Shown: positions 26,597-36,745 of the stretch, piece by piece
Position numbering within the stretch: position 1 is the stretch's first letter
Layout: each line of letters opens with the position of its first letter
Assembly (NCBI RefSeq): GCF_014395425.1
Contig: NZ_CP060711.1
Span: forward strand, 2,542,001 to 2,606,000
Direction of reading: 5' to 3'
Length of the DNA: 64,000 nucleotides
Origin: Thermomonas brevis
GTDB taxonomy: Bacteria; Pseudomonadota; Gammaproteobacteria; Xanthomonadales; Xanthomonadaceae
Made by a program: the position numbers and the translations under genes
The notes under the pieces: generated by a model
What the model saw: the letters and a program-made list of their open reading frames with translations, nothing else
Databases searched by the model: none
What the model was told of the DNA's origin: nothing

Positions 26597-27160
26597 TCAG
26601 ATCTTGCCGACCAGATCCAGCGACGGCGCGATGGTCTTGGCGCCTTCCTTCCACTTGGCCGGGCACACTTCGTTCGGGTGCGAGGCCACGTACTGCGCGG
26701 CCTTCAGCTTGCGCACAGTCTCGCTGACATCGCGGGCGATGGCGTTGTCGTGGATTTCCAGCGTCTTGATGGTGCCGCTGGGGTCGATGATGAAGGTGCC
26801 GCGCAGGGCCAGGCCTTCTTCCGGGATGTGCACGCCGAAGGCGTTGGTCAGCTGGTGGGTCGGGTCGCCGACCAGCGGGAACTTGGCCTTGCCGACGGCC
26901 GGCGAGGTCTCGTGCCACACCTTGTGCGAGAAGTGGGTGTCGGTGGTGACGATGTAGACCTCGGCGCCGGCCTTCTGGAACTCGTCGTAGTGCTCGGCGG
27001 CGTCTTCGATCTCGGTCGGGCAGTTGAAGGTGAAGGCGGCCGGCATGAAGATCAGGACGGACCACTTGCCCTGCAGGTCCTTGTCGGTGACTTCGATGAA
27101 CTGGCCGTTCTTGTAGGCGTTGGCCTTGAACGGCTGAACCTTGGTGTTGATCAGGGACAT
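26597..27160 (-). CDS. ahpC: Alkyl hydroperoxide reductase subunit C (peroxiredoxin)
   Basis: Typical two-cysteine peroxiredoxin that reduces hydrogen peroxide and organic hydroperoxides, 187 residues as in E. coli. The peroxidatic Cys is in AAFTFNCPTEIE and the resolving Cys in SHPNEVCPAKW. The ATG at 27160 has AGGAGCACCC just upstream; the in-frame extension to 27229 carries no conserved residues. The gene is first in the ahpC-ahpF-VOC-oxyR operon and has an OxyR operator ending about 78 bases upstream of its start. Confidence 0.97.
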   Translation of the reverse strand: MSLINTKVQPFKANAYKNGQFIEVTDKDLQGKWSVLIFMPAAFTFNCPTEIEDAAEHYDEFQKAGAEVYIVTTDTHFSHKVWHETSPAVGKAKFPLVGDPTHQLTNAFGVHIPEEGLALRGTFIIDPSGTIKTLEIHDNAIARDVSETVRKLKAAQYVASHPNEVCPAKWKEGAKTIAPSLDLVGKI

Positions 27161-27208
27161 GGGTGCTCCTCGGGGTGGTTTGGGGGTGGATGGTTCTGGA
27201 ACCGGGCC

Positions 27209-27214
27209 AGCATA
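27209..27214 (-). promoter_or_regulatory. Candidate -10 of the ahpC promoter
   Basis: The minus strand reads TATGCT here, 48 nt before the ahpC ATG. The bases at the -35 distance (TTCCAT, 27237-27232) are poor and lie next to the OxyR operator, as expected for a promoter that needs an activator bound beside the -35. This is inference from sequence only. Confidence 0.4.
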
Positions 27215-27237
27215 GGTGGCGACGATCAATCATGGAA

Positions 27238-27274
27238 ATTGATTATAGCCATTCAATCAATAGTCAATGACTAT
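27238..27274 (-). promoter_or_regulatory. OxyR operator upstream of ahpC
   Basis: On the plus strand the site reads ATTG-7-CCAT-7-ATAG-7-CTAT against the OxyR consensus ATAG-7-CTAT-7-ATAG-7-CTAT, 14 of 16 positions with exact spacing. The second half lies within a perfect 10-bp palindrome at 27257-27277 (TCAATAGTCA, one base, TGACTATTGA). The surrounding 60 bases are AT rich in a very GC-rich chromosome. Confidence 0.75.
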
Positions 27275-27360
27275 TGAATTGATCTATTCATGCTGCCCCG
27301 GCCGGCCTTTCCCCGGCGTCAAGGCGCGCACTGGCCGCTGGCGCTGACTACCATTCGGCG

Positions 27361-28194
27361 ATGACCTTGGATGCCCCCACCGCTGCGCGCCTGCTGGTCC
27401 AGGCCCGCGCCGCCATCGATCCCGTCGATGCCGAACTCCTGCTGCTGCACGTGCTGGCGCTCCCGCGCAGCTGGCTGTTCGCGCATGCGGACGAGCCGGT
27501 ATCGGCGGCGGGCGCCGCCCGTTTCCAGGCGCTGGTGGCGCGCCGCGCGCAGGGCGAGCCAGTGGCCTACCTGACCGGCTCGCGCGGGTTCTGGACGCTG
27601 GAGCTGGCGGTGACGCCGGCCACGCTGGTGCCTCGCCCGGACACCGAGCTGCTGGTGGAACTGGCGCTGGCGCGGCTTCCCGCCGATGCCGACGCACGGG
27701 TGGCCGACCTCGGCACCGGCAGCGGCGCGATCGCGCTGTCCATCGCGAAGGAGCGCCCGCGCGCGCAGGTGGTCGCCACCGACGCCAGCCCCGATGCGCT
27801 GGAGGTGGCGCGCGGCAACGCGCGGCGCAACGGCATCGGCAACGTGGCGTTCCGCGCGGGCAGCTGGCTGGCGCCGCTGGCCGGCGAGACCTTCGACCTG
27901 ATCGCCAGCAACCCGCCCTACATCGCCGAGGGCGACTCGCATCTGGCGGAGGGCGACCTGCGCTTCGAGCCGGCGATGGCGCTGGCGTCCGGCGTGGACG
28001 GGCTGGACGACATCCGTATCATCGTGGCGGCAGCCCAGGCACATCTGCGCCCCGGCGGCTGGCTGCTGCTGGAGCATGGCTGGGACCAGGGCGACGCGGT
28101 GCGCGCGCTGCTGCGCGAAGTCGGCTTCGCCGATGCGACCACCGAGCGCGACCTCGAAGACCGCGACCGGGTGACGCTGGGGCGGTGGGCTTGA
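27361..28194 (+). CDS. prmC: Peptide chain release factor N(5)-glutamine methyltransferase
   Basis: Methylates the GGQ glutamine of release factors RF1 and RF2, 277 residues. SAM motif I is [16 protein letters not shown], and the catalytic motif NPPYI, which binds the target glutamine, is intact. An N-terminal helical domain (about 70 residues) recognises the release factor. Its RF1 substrate, prfA, lies at 47.6 kb and not next to it. The gene is divergent from ahpC, and the OxyR operator sits in the shared 200-nt region. Confidence 0.95.
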   Translation: MTLDAPTAARLLVQARAAIDPVDAELLLLHVLALPRSWLFAHADEPVSAAGAARFQALVARRAQGEPVAYLTGSRGFWTLELAVTPATLVPRPDTELLVELALARLPADADARVADLGTGSGAIALSIAKERPRAQVVATDASPDALEVARGNARRNGIGNVAFRAGSWLAPLAGETFDLIASNPPYIAEGDSHLAEGDLRFEPAMALASGVDGLDDIRIIVAAAQAHLRPGGWLLLEHGWDQGDAVRALLREVGFADATTERDLEDRDRVTLGRWA

Positions 28195-28350
28195 CGCTAC
28201 CCGGAATGATCAGCCGAACGGCCTTCGTTGCGATCCCGGCACCGCGACGCCGTCCACAGGACAGCGCGGCGCATGTGAGATAGGCGGCATGCGGGGGCGT
28301 ATGTCGCGAAACCTTACAATGCGCGTCGATCACGCAACAAAAGGTTCGCC

Positions 28351-29295
28351 ATGCGCACGCTGTATCCCGACATCGCCCCGTACCAGACCGGCACCCTGCA
28401 GGTCGACGGCCGCCACACCCTGTACTGGGAGCAGTGCGGCAATCCCGACGGCAAGCCCGTGGTGCTGCTGCACGGCGGGCCGGGCGCGGGCTGCAGCGAC
28501 AACATGCGGCGCTTCCACGACCCGGCCAAGTACCGCATCGTCCTGTTCGACCAGCGCGGCGCCGGCCGCAGCACGCCGCACGCGGACCTCGCCGGCAACA
28601 CCACCTGGGATCTGGTCGCCGACATCGAACGGTTGCGCGAGCACCTCGGCATCGAGCGCTGGCAGGTGTTCGGCGGCAGCTGGGGCTCCACGCTGGCGCT
28701 GGCCTATGCGGAAACCCATCCGCAGCGAGTGACCGAGCTGGTGCTGCGCGGCATCTTCCTGCTGCGCCGCTGGGAGCTGGAATGGTTCTACCAGGAAGGC
28801 GCCTCGCGGCTGTTCCCGGACGCGTGGCAGCACTACCTCGCGGCGATTCCGGAGGCGGAGCGCGGCGAGCTCATCGCCGCCTTCCACCGCCGCCTGACCT
28901 CGGACGACGCGCAGGAGCGGCTGGCCGCGGCGCGCGCCTGGAGCATCTGGGAGGGCGCCACCAGCTACCTGCGGATTCCTTCCGACTATGTCGACACCCA
29001 CGGCGACGCCGAATTCGCGCTGGCGTTCGCGCGGATCGAGAACCACTACTTCGTCAACGGCGGCTTCTTCGAGGTCGAAGACCAGCTGCTGCGCGACGCG
29101 CATCGCATCGCCGACATCCCCGGCGTGATCGTGCACGGCCGCTACGACGTGGTGTGCCCGATCCAGAACGCGTTCGACCTGCATCGCGTGTGGCCGAAGT
29201 CGGAGCTGCTGGTTTCCGCCACCGCCGGCCATTCCGCCTTCGAGGAGGAGAACGTCAGCGCGCTGGTCGCGGCGACGGATCGCTTCGCGGGCTGA
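28351..29295 (+). CDS. pip: Proline iminopeptidase
   Basis: Alpha/beta hydrolase that releases N-terminal proline from peptides, 314 residues. The oxyanion motif HGGPGAGC, the nucleophile elbow GGSWGSTLAL with its Ser, the acid in GRYDVVCP and the His in TAGHSAFEEEN form the triad of the Pip family, long known in Xanthomonas. It stands alone, 156 nt after prmC; AAAAGG lies just before the ATG. A GC hairpin without T-run follows the stop (29310-29339). Confidence 0.93.
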   Translation: MRTLYPDIAPYQTGTLQVDGRHTLYWEQCGNPDGKPVVLLHGGPGAGCSDNMRRFHDPAKYRIVLFDQRGAGRSTPHADLAGNTTWDLVADIERLREHLGIERWQVFGGSWGSTLALAYAETHPQRVTELVLRGIFLLRRWELEWFYQEGASRLFPDAWQHYLAAIPEAERGELIAAFHRRLTSDDAQERLAAARAWSIWEGATSYLRIPSDYVDTHGDAEFALAFARIENHYFVNGGFFEVEDQLLRDAHRIADIPGVIVHGRYDVVCPIQNAFDLHRVWPKSELLVSATAGHSAFEEENVSALVAATDRFAG

Positions 29296-29376
29296 CGCGC
29301 GCCGATCTTCCGCGCCGGGCGGCTTCGCTGCCGGCGCGGTGCCGATGCATACGCGTCCGGCGGCGGTGAGGGCGCT

Positions 29377-29748
29377 TCAGCGCCGATAGGGCGAAAACCG
29401 CGCGACCAACACGACGATGCCGATGCCCGGCAGCGCCAGCAGCAGGAACGCAACGAGGCCGAGCGGCAGCAGGCCGAAGCTGGCGGCGGACATGCACAGG
29501 GCGACGGCCTGGCTGGCCATCACCGCCACCGGCCAGCGCCAAGGGCGGCGCGGAAAGCGCCAGCCCAGCCAGCCGCAGAGCAGCAGGCCGGCGGGATAGG
29601 CCAGTTGCCAGTAGAGCGGCGAATCCCAGGCTTCCTTCCGGTCGCCCAGCAGGCTGGCGGCGATCCACAGCAGCAGGCCGCCGCCGAGGGCCGCGATCCA
29701 CGCGGCCAGCTCGCCGTCGCCGCGCGCTCCGGGCAGCCGGCCGTTCAC
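29377..29748 (-). CDS. Hypothetical small membrane protein
   Basis: A 123-residue protein with four hydrophobic segments (WIAALGGGLLLWIAASLLG, LAYPAGLLLCGWLGW, WPVAVMASQAVALCMSAAS and LGLVAFLLLALPGIGIVVLV). It starts with GTG overlapping the NUDIX gene stop (GTGA), so it is translated with it. I do not recognise the family. The Arg/Pro-rich loop GWRFPRRPWRWP between helices 2 and 3 is the only marked feature. Confidence 0.7.
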   Translation of the reverse strand: MNGRLPGARGDGELAAWIAALGGGLLLWIAASLLGDRKEAWDSPLYWQLAYPAGLLLCGWLGWRFPRRPWRWPVAVMASQAVALCMSAASFGLLPLGLVAFLLLALPGIGIVVLVARFSPYRR

Positions 29749-30287
29749 GCCGCCGGCGAGCCGTCCGGGTTGTGGTCGATCATCCACAGTCCGGCCCACA
29801 GCTTGAGGTCCAGCTCGTAGCCTTCGGCGCGCTTGCGCATGAGCCACGCCGGCGCCTGCGCGCGCGGCACCGCGTGGACGATGATGTTCTCGTCGTCCAC
29901 GCCGCCGCCTTCGCCCACTCGCACCAGCTCGCGGGCGCGCACGAAGGCGATGCGCTCGTTGCTCATGCCGGAGCTGGTGGGGCCGGTCAGCAGCACGTCC
30001 ACCCGGCCCGCCGACCAGCCGGTCTCCTCGATCAGCTCGCGCCGCGCGGCGTCGACCAGCGTGTCCTCGGCGTGGTCGTCGCCCACCAGCCCGGCCGGCA
30101 TCTCGATGGTGCGCGCGCCGAGCGGGATGCGGTACTGCTCGACGAACAGCACCTCGTCGTCCGGCGTCACCGCGATCACGATCACCGCCATGCCCTGCGC
30201 GTGCGTGCGTTCGCAGGATTCCCAGTGGCCGATGCGCACCAGCCGCAGCCACTGGCCTTCGTACAGGGTCTGTTTGAGGTTGCTCAT
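29745..30287 (-). CDS. NUDIX hydrolase, ADP-ribose pyrophosphatase-like
   Basis: A 180-residue pyrophosphohydrolase. The NUDIX box starts at GLVGDDHAEDTL and runs to RRELIEETGW, with all the metal-binding Glu residues of the consensus. The flanking VEQYRIPLGARTIEMPAGL is typical of the ADP-ribose and GDP-mannose pyrophosphatase group. The exact nucleotide-diphosphate substrate is not fixed by sequence. Translationally coupled to the downstream small membrane protein. Confidence 0.9.
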   Translation of the reverse strand: MSNLKQTLYEGQWLRLVRIGHWESCERTHAQGMAVIVIAVTPDDEVLFVEQYRIPLGARTIEMPAGLVGDDHAEDTLVDAARRELIEETGWSAGRVDVLLTGPTSSGMSNERIAFVRARELVRVGEGGGVDDENIIVHAVPRAQAPAWLMRKRAEGYELDLKLWAGLWMIDHNPDGSPAA

Positions 30288-30326
30288 GCGCCGATGCTAA
30301 CCCACGCGCATGCGGAAGATTTTCCG

Positions 30327-30486
30327 CTCGTCATTCCCGCGAGGGCGGACATCTTTTCGCAAACGGATGTCTGCGTATCCAGCGTCTATGAACGCTTCGG
30401 CAAGATCGGCTTGGCGTGGATAAAAGTCACTGGATGCGACAGACATTCGTCTGTCAGAAGCAGCCCGCCTTCGCGGGAATGACGAG
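30327..30486. repeat. REP-like inverted doublet between the NUDIX and exonuclease genes
   Basis: The left arm, 30327-30348 (CTCGTCATTCCCGCG...), and the right arm, 30465-30486, match as inverted copies at 21 of 22 positions. About 116 nt of semi-conserved filler lie between them, with CCAGCG and CACTGGAT mirrored inside the arms. It is the same family as 5056-5144. The 213-nt gap holds no gene. Confidence 0.8.
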
Positions 30487-30500
30487 GGGCGCGACAAGTC

Positions 30501-31400
30501 TCAGCTCGACAGCCCCGCCGCGTCCGCGAGCCGCTTGCGGGTCAGCGGGCCGAAGCCCACCCAGTCCGCCAGCGCCTGCAGTTCCGCGTCGTCGCCCCGG
30601 CCGCGCGCGAAGCCGCCTTCGGGCAGCGGCGCGTCCAGCGCCACCGTGGTCAGCTGCCGCCACAGCAGCGCGTGCTCGCGCTGCTCGCGCAGGCGCACCG
30701 CCAGCTGCGCGGCGCCGCGCAGACGCAGGAACGGCACCTCGTCGATGCGCGCCAGCAGCGCGTCCAGCGATTCGAAATGCGCCAGCAGCACCGCCGCCGA
30801 CTTCGGGCCGACGCCGGTGACGCCGGGGATGTTGTCCACCGCGTCGCCGGTCAGCGCCAGGTAGTCGGCGATCTGGTGCGCGTGCACGCCGTGCCGCGCC
30901 TTCACCCCGGCCGCGCCCCAGCGCTGGCCCTTGGCGAAGTCGTACTGTTCGTCGTGCGCGTGCAGCAACTGCGACAGGTCCTTGTCGGCGGAAACAATGA
31001 CGCTGCGGAAACCGTCTCCGCGCGCGCGATGCACCGCACTGCCGATCAAATCATCGGCCTCGTAGTCGGTATGCGCCAGCGTGCGCAGGCCCAGCGCGTT
31101 GCACAGCGCCTTGCACCAGGCGAACTGGCGGCGCAGCTCCGGCGGCGCGGGCTCGCGGTTGGCCTTGTAGGCCGGGTACAGCGCGTTGCGGAAGCAGGAG
31201 TCCAGGGCTTCGTCGAAGGCGACGGCGATGTGTTGCGGGCGCTCGCGTTCCAGCAGCTCCAGCAGGAAGCGGGCGAAGCCGTGCACCGCGTTGGTCGGCC
31301 AGCCGTCGGCGTCGTGGAACTCGTCCGGCATCGAATGCCAGGCGCGGAACACGTACAGCGAGGCGTCGACCAGGTGCAGCGTCGGCAGCGCGTTCGTCAC
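30501..31400 (-). CDS. 5'-3' exonuclease / flap endonuclease-like protein
   Basis: A 299-residue stand-alone relative of the N-terminal domain of DNA polymerase I (ExoIX/Xni type). Conserved elements are LVDASLYVFRAWHS at the start, AFDEALDSCFRN, HTDYEADDLIG and SADKDLSQLL with metal-binding Asp residues, and the helix-hairpin segment GDAVDNIPGVTGVGPKSA that grips DNA. It starts with GTG overlapping the nitroreductase stop (GTGA). It likely removes RNA primers or flaps; redundancy with polA is expected. Confidence 0.88.
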   Translation of the reverse strand: MTNALPTLHLVDASLYVFRAWHSMPDEFHDADGWPTNAVHGFARFLLELLERERPQHIAVAFDEALDSCFRNALYPAYKANREPAPPELRRQFAWCKALCNALGLRTLAHTDYEADDLIGSAVHRARGDGFRSVIVSADKDLSQLLHAHDEQYDFAKGQRWGAAGVKARHGVHAHQIADYLALTGDAVDNIPGVTGVGPKSAAVLLAHFESLDALLARIDEVPFLRLRGAAQLAVRLREQREHALLWRQLTTVALDAPLPEGGFARGRGDDAELQALADWVGFGPLTRKRLADAAGLSS

Positions 31401-31969
31401 GCGGGCGTCCAGTCGGCGAGCAGGGCGCGCGGGTCGGGACGGTCGCGCTCGGGGACGTCCACGGTCGGCGTGCCGATGGCGATCGTCCCGACCAACTGCT
31501 CGTCGACGGCCAGGCCCAGCGTGCGTTCGAGGAAGCCGCGGTCGTAGGCCGGCCAGCCGGTCAGCCACTGCGCGCCGTAGCCTTCGGCCTGCGCGGCCTG
31601 CAACAGCAGCAGGCAGACGCAGGCGGCGGTGGAGAAGCGCTCGGATTCCGGGATCTTCTCGTCCGGGCCGAGGCGGGCGATCACCGCGACGGTCAGCGGC
31701 GGCACGGTGAAGCGGGTGCGCAGCTTCTCGACCACGCCCTCGCCGGAGGCCGGTTCGCGCTCCAGCAGCCGCGCCTCGGCGGCATCGGCCAGGGCGGTGC
31801 GGGCGGCGCCGGCGATGCGCAGGAAGCGGAACGGCACGCGCTTGCCGTGGTCGGGCACGCGCGCGGCGGTCCGCAGCATGCGCAGCAATTGCGCCTCGTC
31901 GGGGCCGGGCGCCGCCAGCTGGCGGGTCGGCGTGGAAAGGCGGCGGTCGAGGTCGTCCAGGGTCAGCAT
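31397..31969 (-). CDS. Nitroreductase family protein (YdjA-like)
   Basis: FMN-dependent oxidoreductase of the small, YdjA-like nitroreductase group, 190 residues. RRLSTPTRQLAAPGPDEAQL opens the fold, VPDHGKRVPFRFLRI is the FMN-binding segment, AACVCLLLLQAAQAEGYGAQW is the central helix and LVGTIAIGTP the closing strand. The physiological substrate is unknown in this group. It is first of a two-gene unit with the exonuclease and is divergent from pntAA. Confidence 0.87.
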   Translation of the reverse strand: MLTLDDLDRRLSTPTRQLAAPGPDEAQLLRMLRTAARVPDHGKRVPFRFLRIAGAARTALADAAEARLLEREPASGEGVVEKLRTRFTVPPLTVAVIARLGPDEKIPESERFSTAACVCLLLLQAAQAEGYGAQWLTGWPAYDRGFLERTLGLAVDEQLVGTIAIGTPTVDVPERDRPDPRALLADWTPA

Positions 31970-32040
31970 GGCGGTCGCGCTTGCGGGGAAGGGCCATGGT
32001 AACGGTAGGATGCGGTATCGAATCTGACGCGGAGCGGGCG

Positions 32041-33123
<1,083 letters not shown>

Positions 33124-33146
33124 ATCCTTCGTAGGGCTTCGCGCCC

Positions 33147-33461
33147 TCAGCCGATCTTGATGATCGCGTGGCGCTCCCGTGCGCCTTTCGATGCCAGGCA
33201 GGTCACGGGAACGTCGTTGCCGTCCGCGCGGAGCTTGCCTTCCGCGTGGAGGGTATTGCCGCTCTCGAAATGGCGGCCGGTCCACTGGTAGGTGGTGACG
33301 CTCTTGCCGGCGTAGTGGGCGCGCGCTTCCTCTTCGCACCAGGCCAGCAGCTGGCTCGCGGACGTGAAGACGATCTCGTGGGCCGGGTGATGCGTTCTGT
33401 CGTCCTGGGCGAATGCGGATCCCGCAAAGGCAAGGGCGAGGATTGCGATCGTGTGGCGCAT
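33147..33461 (-). CDS. Hypothetical secreted protein
   Basis: A 104-residue exported protein with a signal peptide ending at AGSAFAQ, then a small domain: ASQLLAWCEEEARAHYAGKS, TTYQWTGRHFESGNTLHAEG, DVPVTCLASKGARERHAI. Two cysteines could form a disulfide. I do not recognise the family. It lies 43 nt after the DUF3106-like gene on the same strand and may be the last gene of the sigma-factor cluster. Confidence 0.72.
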   Translation of the reverse strand: MRHTIAILALAFAGSAFAQDDRTHHPAHEIVFTSASQLLAWCEEEARAHYAGKSVTTYQWTGRHFESGNTLHAEGKLRADGNDVPVTCLASKGARERHAIIKIG

Positions 33462-33504
33462 GCGGACTCCTTCGTCGTGATGTCCAAGCGAATCGCTGAC
33501 CGGT

Positions 33505-33942
33505 TCAATCGCGCGGATGATCGTGCTCCGGCGCCGGATGCGCCTTCGTCCAGTCGGCGCGCTGCTGCGGCGTCATCTGCCGCCATTTCGCCAGGAACGC
33601 GTCGCGGCCATCCTTGTCCAGGTCGCGCATGGCGTGGAACAGCGCGCGCGCCTGGTCGCGCTGCGCCGGCGACATGTCTTCCCAGCGCTGCGCGCCGTGG
33701 CGGGCGCGATCGCGCAGGCCGGGCGGCATCGCCTTCCAGCGCTGGGCGCGTTCGAGCATGCGCGCGCGTTCGTCGGGGTTGCTGTTCCAGCGGTCGCGCA
33801 GCGGCGCGATCAGGACGTCGCGCTGGGCGGGCGTGAGCCTGTCCCACTCGGGATATGGCGCGCCGGCGGGCTGCGCCTGCGCGAAGGCGAGGGCGGGCCA
33901 CAGGGCCAGGGCGAAGACGGTCAGGCGGATCGTGCGGTTCAT
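33505..33942 (-). CDS. DUF3106 domain-containing secreted protein
   Basis: A 145-residue exported protein (signal peptide to AFAQAQPAG), then nearly all helix and charged. The motif W-x2-(L/M)-(T/S)-P-x-Q-R repeats three times: EWDRLTPAQRDVL, RWEDMSPAQRDQA and KWRQMTPQQRADW. These helical hairpins resemble the LTxxQ repeats of periplasmic stress sensors such as CpxP, Spy and CnrX, although homology is not shown. It ends in AHPAPEHDHPRD, His and Asp rich. Downstream of the sigma and anti-sigma genes with a 3-nt gap, so it is probably part of their operon. Confidence 0.8.
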   Translation of the reverse strand: MNRTIRLTVFALALWPALAFAQAQPAGAPYPEWDRLTPAQRDVLIAPLRDRWNSNPDERARMLERAQRWKAMPPGLRDRARHGAQRWEDMSPAQRDQARALFHAMRDLDKDGRDAFLAKWRQMTPQQRADWTKAHPAPEHDHPRD

Positions 33943-33945
33943 CGG

Positions 33946-34338
33946 TTACTCCATTGCGACCAGGCGGGCGTCGGCCGAGGCCAGCCAGGCGTAGAACTCG
34001 GGGTCTTCGTCCAGCAGGGTGGTGTTGGCCGCGCCCGCGGGGGCGGTGGCCGTCGCCGCGATGGCCGACGGAACGGCGTTCGCCGATTCCGAAGGCGACG
34101 GCTGGAAGCGCAGGCCCAGCGCCAGCGCGCACAGCGCGGCGAAACCGGCCGCCGCGTAGCGCAGGCGGTGCGGGCGCGCGGCGTCGGCGCGCGCCTGGCC
34201 GCGCAGGGCGGCATTGCGGCGCTGCGCCAGCTGCGCCTGCACGCGTGGCGACAGGCTGCCCAGCGCGGCGGCGTGGTGCGCGCGGATGGCGGCGTCGAAG
34301 CGGTCGCTGCCGCTCGCGTTCATCGGCCCGGTGTTCAT
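33946..34338 (-). CDS. Single-pass membrane protein, probable anti-sigma factor (DUF3619-like)
   Basis: A 130-residue protein with a cytoplasmic N-terminal half of about 57 residues (DRFDAAIRAHHAAALGSLSP, then many Arg), one membrane helix (YAAAGFAALCALALGLRF) and a short periplasmic tail ending LLDEDPEFYAWLASADARL. This is the plan of membrane anti-sigma factors. Its ATG overlaps the stop of the sigma gene (ATGA), and the next gene encodes a periplasmic DUF3106-like protein. The anti-sigma function is inferred from topology and context; no zinc anti-sigma motif is present. Confidence 0.65.
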   Translation of the reverse strand: MNTGPMNASGSDRFDAAIRAHHAAALGSLSPRVQAQLAQRRNAALRGQARADAARPHRLRYAAAGFAALCALALGLRFQPSPSESANAVPSAIAATATAPAGAANTTLLDEDPEFYAWLASADARLVAME

Positions 34339-34910
34339 CGGAATTCCTCCAGTTGTTTCTGCAGCGCCTCGCGGGCGCGCGACAGGTGCGTCTTCACCGA
34401 ACCCTCGCTGCATCCCATGACGCGGGCGGTGTCGGCCACGTCCAGCTCCTCCAGCACGCGCAGGGTGAAGGCTTCGCGCTGGCGGGCCGGCAGGTGGCGC
34501 AGGGCCGCGCTGATCCGTTCCCACGCCTCGCGGCTGTCGTGGCTGCGCGACGGGTCCGGGCCGTCGTCGGCCCAGTCCACCGGCTCGCCATCCCGGTCGG
34601 TGCTGCCCGGCAGCAGCCAGCGCAGGCGGAACAGGCCGCGCCGCTGCATGTCCACCATGCGGTTGCGCAGGATGCTCCAGAACAGCGGGCTCCATTCCGC
34701 CGCCGGGCGGTCGCGGTAGGCCAGCATCTTCAGCATCGCGTCCTGCACCGCGTCCAGCGCGTCCTCGCGGTGGCGCAGGCCCAGCTCGGCGAAGCGGAAG
34801 GCGCGCGCGTCGATGCCGCGCAGGAACGCCTCCAGCGTGGCCGGCTCGGGCGATGGCGTCGGTGCTTCGGTTTCCACCGGCCCAAGCTTAGCGGGGGTCA
34901 GCAGCAGCAT
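34335..34910 (-). CDS. RNA polymerase sigma factor, sigma-70 family, ECF type
   Basis: A 191-residue extracytoplasmic-function sigma factor. Region 2 covers RHREDALDAVQDAMLKMLAY and PLFWSILRNRMVDMQRR; region 4 covers LRHLPARQREAFTLRVLEEL and ARVMGCSEGSVKTHLSRARE, the usual helix-turn-helix. The ATG at 34910 is taken as the start; the GTG at 34877 is an alternative giving 180 residues. Coupled to the anti-sigma candidate. A possible own promoter lies about 60 nt upstream (AAC motif near 34983 and CGTT near 34964 on the minus strand), weakly supported. Confidence 0.88.
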   Translation of the reverse strand: MLLLTPAKLGPVETEAPTPSPEPATLEAFLRGIDARAFRFAELGLRHREDALDAVQDAMLKMLAYRDRPAAEWSPLFWSILRNRMVDMQRRGLFRLRWLLPGSTDRDGEPVDWADDGPDPSRSHDSREAWERISAALRHLPARQREAFTLRVLEELDVADTARVMGCSEGSVKTHLSRAREALQKQLEEFR

Positions 34911-35027
34911 GGGCGTCCCGTGCGTCCGGGCCGGGCGGGATTGCGCGGCCATGCGAGGGAAACGCGCGGCTCCGACGGCGGTTGACAGGGCGCGCCGCAA
35001 CCCGGCCGCAGATGCGGGACATGTGTT

Positions 35028-35033
35028 TATGAT
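35028..35033 (+). promoter_or_regulatory. Candidate -10 for pntAB-pntB
   Basis: TATGAT lies 27 bases upstream of the pntAB GTG start in an otherwise GC-rich gap. No good -35 is seen at 16 to 18 bases. A promoter here would be needed because pntAA is separated from pntAB by minus-strand genes. Confidence 0.35.
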
Positions 35034-35060
35034 GCGGGCAGACAACCGGGGAGCGGCACT

Positions 35061-35353
35061 GTGGGCGACGGGTTCGTGGCGCTGTACATCTTCATGCTGG
35101 CGGCGATCGCCGGCAACGTCATCATCTCGCGGGTGCCGGTGATCCTGCACACGCCGCTGATGTCGGGCTCCAACTTCATCCACGGCATCGTCCTGATCGG
35201 CGCGATGGTGGTGCTGGGCGAGGCGGAAACGCCGTTGGAGCAGGCGCTGGGCTTTGTCGCGGTGCTGCTGGGTGCGGGCAACGCGGCCGGCGGCTTCGTG
35301 GTCACCGAGCGGATGCTGGAGATGTTCAAGTCCAGCAAGAAGGGAGAGGCGAA

Positions 35354-35357
<4 letters not shown>
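35061..35357 (+). CDS. pntAB: NAD(P) transhydrogenase subunit alpha, part 2 (membrane)
   Basis: Short membrane subunit (98 residues) that forms part of domain II of the proton channel. Three helices are visible: ALYIFMLAAIAGNVIISRVP, FIHGIVLIGAMVVLG and ALGFVAVLLGAGNAAGGFVV. It begins with GTG at 35061 after GGGGAGCGGC, and its stop overlaps the pntB start (GTGA). The pairing is standard, but the 1.9-kb distance to pntAA is not. Confidence 0.92.

Positions 35358-36745
<1,388 letters not shown>

Noticed and set aside
34982..34987. TTGACA as -35 for pntAB
   Set aside because: The only good -10 (TATGAT, 35028) is 40 bases away, too far for one promoter.
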